Source of the DNA: Sutcliffiella horikoshii DSM 8719
Lineage (GTDB): Bacteria; Bacillota; Bacilli; Bacillales; Bacillaceae_I
Assembly: GCA_001648575.1 (NCBI GenBank)
Contig: LQXN01000065.1
Span: forward strand, 62,001 to 126,000
DNA length: 64,000 bases
Direction of reading: 5' to 3'
Under the pieces are notes generated by a model. It saw only the letters and a list, made by a program, of their open reading frames with translations. It ran no database searches and was not told where the DNA came from. A program made the translations under genes and the position numbers. Shown in pieces: positions 58,312 to 64,000 of the stretch (its first letter is position 1; each line of letters begins with the position of its first letter).

Positions 58312-59277
58312 ATGCAGCAATCAAACAGCATTTTACAAGGGAAAATACTTGAAGCCACTCTTGCTCAATTATATGAATTAGAAAAGCCAATCACTTGTAG
58401 CTTCTTGAGGAGAAGTTTTAATGATCACTATCTGGTGAGTACAGGTAAAGAGCAATTTATTTTGCGTGTATATCTTAATGATAAAAATTATATTCATAGT
58501 GTGGAAGAAATTCATTTTGAATTAGATTTCCTTACATATCTGCACTCACGAAGCGTTGCTGTCATAGCTCCTATAAGCAGTAAGAAGAATCAAAAACTGT
58601 CCTCCATCACGTTTGAGGATGAAACCAGGTACCTCACATTGTTTCCTTTTGCGAAGGGTAAAGCAATTGAAGCTGAGCTTACGAAAGAACAAGCAGTTGG
58701 TTTAGGAGAAATGATTGGGGAACTGCACCGTGAGTCCAAGCAATTTGAAAGTGGATTTTCCCGGTACCGACTAGATGGCAAAAGCCTTATGGAAGACCCT
58801 CTTAATGAGATTGAAAAATATACTTGCTTGTTCGGACTTGGCAATCTCCATTTCTTTCGAGAAACCTCAAGAATATTAATGGAAGGAATTGATCACCTTC
58901 CAAAAGATGATCAAACCTATGGGCTGGTTCATGGAGACCCAAACCCTTCAAATTTCCATTTTTGCAAAACAAACGGATTCTCTCTTTTTGATTTCGATCA
59001 CTGTGGTTACGGATATAGAATACATGACTTGGCAGTAGTGAAGCTTAGTTATCCAGTGGAAATTTACCAATCAGTTGTAGAGGGATATGAGGGAATAAGA
59101 ACATTAAAGGGGTCTGAAAAAGTCTTCATCGATAACTATGCTGATATTTTATCAGTAAAGAAATTCAGCGACATTTTTAATATGCTTGAAGTGACAGGTG
59201 CAGATGAAGCCACTAAAAAATTAATTGCACAAAATGCTATGGAGACGCTAGGAGATATATTAAACCGCACACCTTAA
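58312..59277 (+). CDS. Aminoglycoside phosphotransferase (APH)-family protein
   Basis: A 321-residue kinase-like protein. The catalytic loop is YGLVHGDPNPSNFHF (HGDxxxxN) and the metal-binding motif is SLFDFDHCGYGYRIHDLA. Length and layout match the APH/choline-kinase superfamily; it could phosphorylate an antibiotic, homoserine or a sugar. GGGAGGGGC precedes the ATG. Substrate unknown. Confidence 0.88.
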   Translation: MQQSNSILQGKILEATLAQLYELEKPITCSFLRRSFNDHYLVSTGKEQFILRVYLNDKNYIHSVEEIHFELDFLTYLHSRSVAVIAPISSKKNQKLSSITFEDETRYLTLFPFAKGKAIEAELTKEQAVGLGEMIGELHRESKQFESGFSRYRLDGKSLMEDPLNEIEKYTCLFGLGNLHFFRETSRILMEGIDHLPKDDQTYGLVHGDPNPSNFHFCKTNGFSLFDFDHCGYGYRIHDLAVVKLSYPVEIYQSVVEGYEGIRTLKGSEKVFIDNYADILSVKKFSDIFNMLEVTGADEATKKLIAQNAMETLGDILNRTP

Positions 59278-59323
59278 GCCTACTTCTATATTTATAGTCA
59301 GGAAATGGACAGGAGGAGAGAAC

Positions 59324-59458
59324 ATGTTAATTGCTGTGATAGCTATCTTGCTTGTTGTATTCATTTCATCCATGGCAGTTGAAAAATCATTAAGAACTAT
59401 CGAAAGTCAGAATGAACAGATTATTGAGCTGTTAAAGGAGAATAACAAGCAGAGATAA
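59324..59458 (+). CDS. Small membrane protein (44 aa)
   Basis: A 44-residue protein: one transmembrane helix (LIAVIAILLVVFISSMAVE) then a charged helix LRTIESQNEQIIELLKENNKQ with coiled-coil character. AGGAGGAGAG lies 4-13 bases before the ATG, so translation is likely. Its plan resembles the DUF4083-type protein at 45262. The GTG of the next gene begins 22 bases later. Confidence 0.65.
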   Translation: MLIAVIAILLVVFISSMAVEKSLRTIESQNEQIIELLKENNKQR

Positions 59459-59479
59459 TATGGCGGAGGAGGAGAGAAA

Positions 59480-59686
59480 GTGAGAAAATCATTAATGTTA
59501 CCACTAACAATTGGTTTTGGATCTATGATTGCTTTGTATTTGATTGGCTTTTTTGCTCATATTGATTTCCTGCATTTTAAATGGTCGCCTTCGTATACTG
59601 AGATAGCACTCCTGCCTGTTGGGGTTGGGTTACTACTGGGATGGATCAGTGAGAGGATAATGATGCAAAGAACTAAAAACATATAA
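59480..59686 (+). CDS. Small membrane protein
   Basis: A 68-residue protein with two hydrophobic helices (LMLPLTIGFGSMIALYLIGFF and IALLPVGVGLLLGWI). The start is GTG with GGAGGAGAG upstream. Likely co-transcribed with the 44-residue gene. Function unknown. Confidence 0.65.
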   Translation: MRKSLMLPLTIGFGSMIALYLIGFFAHIDFLHFKWSPSYTEIALLPVGVGLLLGWISERIMMQRTKNI

Positions 59687-59772
59687 AAGAAAGGGGCGGG
59701 AAACCTCTTTGATTACAGATCCCTTCCTTCTTGGAATTTGCTATAACAATTTGTCGCTGAGGAGTGTTGTCG

Positions 59773-60333
59773 TTGTTCACTGGTATATTGCTTTATCAAA
59801 GATTTAGTGAGTATGAGCTTTCTGTCCTTTTGTCCGTTCTGCATCAGGGAGGCAAAAAGGTGATCTATATTGGCCTCGATGATCAAGTTGTAAAAGGGGA
59901 GGCAGGGTTGCCTTGTATTCCAGAAACGACGATTCAAGATGTGGATCTTGAACTGCTGGATAGCATTGTGCTGCCGGGGGTGGATGATTTTGAGCATCTT
60001 GTTGGTCATAAAGGGCTTTCTGATTTCTTAGTGAGGGCAAATGACAATAAAAGAGTGATTGCTGCCATTTCCAGTGCACCTTATTTTCTATCCATGAGTG
60101 GCTTGTTAGCAGAGAAAAAATTTACAACAGGGCTGACAGCTGAACAGAGAGATTTTCTGGGGACATTTAAGGAAGACAATTACATGGATACCCAGGTGGT
60201 AGTCGATGATACCATCGTCACTGCAAAAGGTGCTGCTTTCATAGAGTTTGCCTTTGCTTTTGGGGACCGCATGCAACTGAACTATCAGAAGGAATGGTAT
60301 CGATGGGCTGGGTTAGGACCTTTGGGGCCTTAG
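59773..60333 (+). CDS. DJ-1/PfpI-family protein lacking the usual cysteine
   Basis: A 186-residue protein with a DJ-1/PfpI fold: FTGILLYQRFSEYELSVLLSVL, LDSIVLPGVDDFEHL, and the elbow KRVIAAISSAPYFLSMSGLLAEKKFTTG. In active members the elbow reads AAIC; here the nucleophile position is serine. Start chosen at TTG 59773 with GAGGAG at a normal distance; a GTG nine bases upstream is also possible. It may be a chaperone-like or inactive homologue. Confidence 0.75.
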   Translation: MFTGILLYQRFSEYELSVLLSVLHQGGKKVIYIGLDDQVVKGEAGLPCIPETTIQDVDLELLDSIVLPGVDDFEHLVGHKGLSDFLVRANDNKRVIAAISSAPYFLSMSGLLAEKKFTTGLTAEQRDFLGTFKEDNYMDTQVVVDDTIVTAKGAAFIEFAFAFGDRMQLNYQKEWYRWAGLGPLGP

Positions 60334-60360
60334 TGTAAGAATCTTGACTATACTGGCAAG

Positions 60361-60386
60361 GAAGACCTCCCCTTTGGAGAGGTTTC
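60361..60386 (+). terminator. Terminator-type hairpin, left copy
   Basis: GAAGACCTCCCC and GGAGAGGTTTC pair after the DJ-1-like gene. The repeat element starts immediately after it. The matching right copy is at 60823-60848. Confidence 0.7.
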
Positions 60387-60822
60387 GGACTGTTGACAAA
60401 CTATCTAGCAGATATGTTATTGGTTGGAACATTTAATCTCCATTGCAGGAGCTACGCTTTCCTGCGGGCGGTCCGTAAGCCTCCTCACTCCGTTGAAGGC
60501 CACTGAAAAAGTACATTATCCTAATGATCTGGTAATACCGCTGTTGATTTCCACAAAAGGCTGCGCTTTCCGCGGGGTGACCTTGAGCCTCCTCGGGCTG
60601 CGCCCTGCGGGGTCTCAAGATTGTCGCTATCCCCCCGCAGGAGTCTTCGCCTTTTGCTCCAATCAACAGCTAGAAATCATTAGGACGATAAGTTATTGGG
60701 TTTTTCAGTGGCCGTCTCCGTTGCGGGGTCTTACATGTCCCTTCCTCCCGCAGGAGTCTACACTCCTTCCACTACAATCAACAGGGATTCTATAACTCGA
60801 ATATAACTTTATCTACACACTC
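60387..60822. mobile_element. Hairpin-flanked MITE-like element, copy 3, interrupted
   Basis: It starts GGACTGTTGACAAAC and ends ATCTACACACTCA, the termini of copies 1 and 2. The two halves of the GC-rich core are separated by a 220-bp insertion (60496-60715). Removing the insertion and one 8-bp repeat leaves 208 bp, matching copies 1 (210) and 2 (216). Confidence 0.8.
60496..60715. mobile_element. Nested non-autonomous element with 13-15-bp TIRs and 8-bp target duplication
   Basis: Terminal inverted repeats are GGCCACTGAAAAA (60498-60510) and TTTTTCAGTGGCC (60701-60713). CTCCGTTG flanks the insert directly at 60488-60495 and 60716-60723. Inside is another GC-rich hairpin module bounded by CTGTTGATT (60541-60549) and AATCAACAG (60661-60669), related in style to the host element's core. 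No transposase is encoded, so it depends on a transposase supplied elsewhere. Confidence 0.85.
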
Positions 60823-60850
60823 AGATCTCCCCTTAGGAGAGGTCTTCCTT
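60823..60850. terminator. Terminator-type hairpin, right copy
   Basis: AGATCTCCCC(TTA)GGAGAGGTCTTCC repeats the hairpin of 60361-60386 with a few changes and touches the 3' end of the convergent amino acid permease gene. Confidence 0.7.
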
Positions 60851-60852
60851 CT

Positions 60853-62211
60853 TCAACTATACTTCAACTTCTTCCCTCCGCCATTCTTCCATTTCCTGTG
60901 CATGATCAAGGCAACGATAGCAATCAAAGCGACAAAAAGGATGCTGATGAAGAATCCGTTGCGGATGGTCTTTTCTACGATGGTTCCGCTAATAGCCAAT
61001 AGCAGTAGAAACAGCCCCAGGACAGATACAATTCTCCCCTTCTCCACAAGCTTGAAAGAAGACAGCAGGATGAATAGCCAGTTATAGAGCAATAGTAATC
61101 CGGCGGCTGTAGTGATGTATTCGAATACTTTTCCAGGAAGTAAGAATGCACAGATAACGGAAGCGGTTAATCCTCCCATTCCAAGTAACAGGGAAGGGAG
61201 GGGCAGTTCTTTAAAGTTTAATTTCTTCTGAAATAGCTTTGGGGCATCCCCGTCTTTTGCCAAAGTAACCAAAAGGGTTGTCACACCAAAAAGTGCTGCT
61301 GTCATGGTCGAGAACCCGGCAATGATGATGGCACCGTTAAATACATGTGGGAAAAAGGCAAGGTCATAATTGGTCTGCGCGGTAACAAAGGGACTTTCCT
61401 TTTCGGTAAATTTGTCAAAGGCAGCCAGGCTGACGGCAAGACTTAGTGATCCTACATACAGAACCATTAATAGGAACATCATGATGGTCCCTGCTTTTAG
61501 CGTGTCTTCCTTCTTTTTCAACTGCATGGCCATCAGTCCGATTACTTCTATACCCCCGTAAGCGTAAAAGGCATATATAAGGGAAGACCAGAGTCCTTTT
61601 AATCCCATGGGCAACCATTCTTTCATGGTGTTTGGGAAGTTTCCCGGACTTGACCCACCACCAACATCCCCTTTAATCCATCCAAAGAAGATACCCAATG
61701 CGATTACTATGAACATTAGAATCGCAGCGACCTTGATGATGGCAAAAAGGTCTTCCATCTTATCGAACCCTTTTGTTCCGAGCATGACTACGAAAAGGGA
61801 CAACAGTGCATAGCCTGCTGAAAAGACCCAAAGTGGAACGTCTGGAAACCAGAATTGGGATAATAAGCCGAGGGCAGTCAGCTGACTACCCATGATCAGG
61901 ATGTTGGAGCACCAATAATTCCAGCCGCAGCTGAATTCCGCCCATTTGCCAAATGCCTTACCTGCGTAATAGCAAAAGGAGCCTTCCTGCGGATCTTGGA
62001 TTGTCATTTTCGCTAATCTGCTGTACACGATATAAGTTCCGGTGGCGCCAATAAGAAAGGAAAGGATTATGGAGGCTCCGGCATGCTTGATTCCCAGAGA
62101 GGACCCAAGAAAAAACCCGATTCCAATGGTGCATCCAATTCCTATTAATGATAATTGCCACCAAGCTAAATCACCTGATATTTGTTTGGTACCGCAAGTG
62201 GCTTTTGACAT
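60853..62211 (-). CDS. Amino acid permease (APC family)
   Basis: A 452-residue integral membrane protein with about twelve helices. The first helices carry the APC signature LIGIGCTIGIGFFLGSSLGIKHAG, followed by TYIVYSRLAKMTIQDPQEGSFCYYAGKAFGKWAEFSCGWNYW. It imports an amino acid by proton symport, specificity unknown. AAAGGAGAG lies upstream. It ends the two-gene minus-strand group after the MFS gene (20-base gap). Confidence 0.88.
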   Translation of the reverse strand: MSKATCGTKQISGDLAWWQLSLIGIGCTIGIGFFLGSSLGIKHAGASIILSFLIGATGTYIVYSRLAKMTIQDPQEGSFCYYAGKAFGKWAEFSCGWNYWCSNILIMGSQLTALGLLSQFWFPDVPLWVFSAGYALLSLFVVMLGTKGFDKMEDLFAIIKVAAILMFIVIALGIFFGWIKGDVGGGSSPGNFPNTMKEWLPMGLKGLWSSLIYAFYAYGGIEVIGLMAMQLKKKEDTLKAGTIMMFLLMVLYVGSLSLAVSLAAFDKFTEKESPFVTAQTNYDLAFFPHVFNGAIIIAGFSTMTAALFGVTTLLVTLAKDGDAPKLFQKKLNFKELPLPSLLLGMGGLTASVICAFLLPGKVFEYITTAAGLLLLYNWLFILLSSFKLVEKGRIVSVLGLFLLLLAISGTIVEKTIRNGFFISILFVALIAIVALIMHRKWKNGGGKKLKYS

Positions 62212-62231
62212 ATTACTCTCCTTTTAACCAG

Positions 62232-63464
62232 CTACCATAGCATGCTTTTCTTCGGTTTTACATTTTGGATGAAAATAAAAACCAGGACTCCGATAATAAC
62301 CGCCAGAGCTCCGGATATATAGAGACTTAGTAGAAGGTTATTTTTCATTACAACAGACATGATCGGCGGACCTGCTGCGACTCCAATGAAACGGGAAGAA
62401 CTATAAAAGGATGAAATCGTCCCTTTTTCTTCCTTTTCTACATTTTCGGTAATCAAAGCATCAAGTGTGGGAAGCATTGCCCCGATGCTAATACCGATCA
62501 AGCTGGATACCGTGAGCAATAAAAAAATGCTCTCATTGAGATATCCAATAAAAACGATGGTTGATGCAATTACTCCTAGGGAAACCATCAATATCTTTCT
62601 CATCAATTCGATATCCCCTTTGATTACTTTTCCGGTGATAAAGGAAGAGACGCAGAGGGTGAATAAAGGGACAGCCAAGTATAACCCTTTAGTTACACCA
62701 TGCAGGTCATGTGTTTTTTCCAGTATGTCTGATAAATAAAATAATAGTCCAAATAGGATCAGCATCGCATATATGCCGATAAGGAAGGTAGTATATATCC
62801 ACTTTCCTTGTTTCTTGAAAATCTTTTTTGTGTTCTGGATAAAAATATTTAATGCCAACGGTTTGTCTTTTTTCTTAGGTACCTTGATGAAAATGATAAC
62901 GAGCAAGATGGAAATCAGACTGAAAAAAGATATAGAAAAGAAAGGGAGGTACCATAGGACGGCGGCTAAAAGTGATCCTAAAATAGGGCTTAGAACCTTC
63001 CCGAATGTATTGGACGTCTCAATGATGCCCAGACACGAGCTTGTCTTCTCATCGTCATCCTGATACAAATCTCCAACAAGAGGCAAAATGATAGGGGTTG
63101 CCCCCGCGGCACCGACCCCTTGAATGACCCGCCCAATGATGATCCAAGTGAAAGGGTCCTCAATCTTCCAGGAAGCAAATCCTGAAATCAATCCCCCGAT
63201 TAGTGCCAATATTAAACTTGGCAAAATAATCATTTTCCTTCCAAACCGGTCTGACAAATAACCTGCAATAGGTATCAAAAAGATAGAAGAAACGGAGTAT
63301 GAAGTAATGATCATACTCGATTGGAAGGAGGATATGCCCAACTCTTTTTCGAGCAATGGCAAAACTGGAATAAGCATAGAATTGCCCAGAGTCATAATAA
63401 GAGGGATGGAAGCCATGCTTATTATGCACCAAGCACTGACTTGTCCTGATTTCTTGTTTGTCAC
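62232..63464 (-). CDS. MFS transporter (multidrug-efflux type)
   Basis: A 410-residue major facilitator protein with twelve hydrophobic helices; loop 2-3 is IAGYLSDRFGRKMIILP, and GRVIQGVGAAGATPIILPLVGDLY matches the antiporter motif C region of drug efflux pumps. The start is GTG with GGAGGGG upstream. It lies 20 bases before the amino acid permease, likely in one operon. Substrate unknown. Confidence 0.88.
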   Translation of the reverse strand: MTNKKSGQVSAWCIISMASIPLIMTLGNSMLIPVLPLLEKELGISSFQSSMIITSYSVSSIFLIPIAGYLSDRFGRKMIILPSLILALIGGLISGFASWKIEDPFTWIIIGRVIQGVGAAGATPIILPLVGDLYQDDDEKTSSCLGIIETSNTFGKVLSPILGSLLAAVLWYLPFFSISFFSLISILLVIIFIKVPKKKDKPLALNIFIQNTKKIFKKQGKWIYTTFLIGIYAMLILFGLLFYLSDILEKTHDLHGVTKGLYLAVPLFTLCVSSFITGKVIKGDIELMRKILMVSLGVIASTIVFIGYLNESIFLLLTVSSLIGISIGAMLPTLDALITENVEKEEKGTISSFYSSSRFIGVAAGPPIMSVVMKNNLLLSLYISGALAVIIGVLVFIFIQNVKPKKSMLW

Positions 63465-63511
63465 CTCTAGCCCCTCCGTAGTATTGTCTATGTTAGATAA
63501 ATCGATTTTGT

Positions 63512-63925
63512 TTACAACTTAAATGAAAAAGCATCAATCGAATCAATCCTTCCACGCCACCAAGCGTGACTATGAAAAGGAGATTGTGTGTTTGCAGAAA
63601 TATATACAGCATCCTTTAAGTGAATAAATGTAGCGATCATATCCTGTTTGCTTTTCTCTTCCTCTTTTTGCTTTTCACTGATATAGGCTTCTTTAAGATC
63701 TGTGAATTTCTTATGTAGGACATGCGAGAGGGTACTATTCTCTACATCATCTGTTGATGAAATGATCCCCTCATAATAAGTATGCGGACCAACAAGCGTA
63801 CCGGCAATCACAGCCCCATTCACATTTAAAGTAAGCCCTATCTCCATACCGTCCTTATCAGTCAGATCAAGGAGCATCTGCAAAACTGCATCATCAGTGG
63901 ATACATTTTCTTCTTTTTTCGCCAT
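63512..63925 (-). CDS. GvpU-like gas vesicle accessory protein
   Basis: A 137-residue protein with DGMEIGLTLNVNGAVIAGTLVG, ATFIHLKDAVYI and WWRGRIDSIDAF, the pattern of GvpU from Bacillus megaterium gas vesicle clusters. GGGTGGGG precedes ATG 63925; an in-frame start five codons earlier is possible. No other gas vesicle gene is in the window, so it may be an orphan member. The final bases to 64000 show no feature. Confidence 0.75.
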   Translation of the reverse strand: MAKKEENVSTDDAVLQMLLDLTDKDGMEIGLTLNVNGAVIAGTLVGPHTYYEGIISSTDDVENSTLSHVLHKKFTDLKEAYISEKQKEEEKSKQDMIATFIHLKDAVYISANTQSPFHSHAWWRGRIDSIDAFSFKL

Positions 63926-64000
63926 CTTAACCCCACCCATTCATTTTTGATCCCTTTACTCACGCACATAGTTAGTATAGGTAAATGGGGATAGGTTATT

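Noticed and set aside
60424-60795. A 123-codon open frame across the composite repeat element
   Set aside because: It runs across the junctions of two nested repeat elements and has no homologue-like features, so it is coincidental.

Overview
The window is a stretch of chromosome from a low-to-mid G+C Firmicute, almost certainly Bacillaceae (Bacillus sensu lato). Signs of this are strong AAGGAGG-type ribosome-binding sites, frequent TTG and GTG starts, proteins typical of the group (YeeI-type YebC regulator, YdbD-type manganese catalase, glucose PTS EIICBA, thermolysin-like protease, DUF3977, DUF4083, DUF2200, DUF4269, a GvpU-like protein) and the GC-rich hairpin repeats common in Bacillaceae genomes. 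The genus cannot be fixed from this alone. No rRNA, tRNA, phage, conjugation or CRISPR genes were seen.

Layout. 0-5 kb: 3' end of a PatB/MalY C-S lyase, a ketopantoate-reductase-like gene, a serine hydrolase, and an ArsR-type regulator overlapping an MFS transporter. 5.5-8.5 kb: an apparent ergothioneine operon (flavodoxin-like reductase, egtB, egtD). 8.7-10.6 kb: secreted M4 metalloprotease. 11-19 kb: small modifying enzymes (five GNATs, one fused to a nucleotidyltransferase; SDR; SnoaL-like; HAD; a frameshifted VOC gene). 19.5-24.4 kb: flavin monooxygenase-like protein, NCS2 permease with ankyrin protein divergent from a LysR regulator, YebC-family regulator. 24.8-35.8 kb: GNATs, duplicated ACT-like proteins, DinB, a GAF-STAS stress protein, and many small membrane proteins. 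35.9-38.4 kb: two secreted acidic repeat proteins. 38.4-46.7 kb: kinase-like, SDR, GNAT, an orphan pair of oligopeptide-type ABC permeases, small membrane proteins and lipoproteins. 46.8-50.2 kb: DUF2200, manganese catalase, PTS glucose transporter. 50.7-59.7 kb: ArsR/SRPBCC/oxidoreductase operon, DinB-GNAT-DUF3977, FMN reductase, hydrolase, aminoglycoside phosphotransferase-like protein. 59.8-64 kb: DJ-1/PfpI-like protein, amino acid permease, MFS transporter, GvpU-like protein.

The most unusual content lies between the genes. (1) Three copies of a mobile-looking element of about 210 bp, with 15-bp imperfect terminal inverted repeats, are each flanked by two near-identical copies of a local terminator stem-loop, as if the element inserts at a hairpin and duplicates it. 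The third copy is itself split by a second element with its own inverted repeats and 8-bp target duplication. (2) At least seven arrays of short tandem units of about 20-22 bp lie in intergenic regions. Core sequences differ by locus, but architecture and some leader sequences are shared. (3) A perfect 17-bp hairpin, several clean operator-like palindromes and a structured terminator-bearing leader sit before individual genes. Eleven GNAT acetyltransferases in 64 kb is a striking density.

Start codons were chosen by ribosome-binding-site position and expected N-termini. Functional calls rest on motif and family recognition by eye, without database searches.
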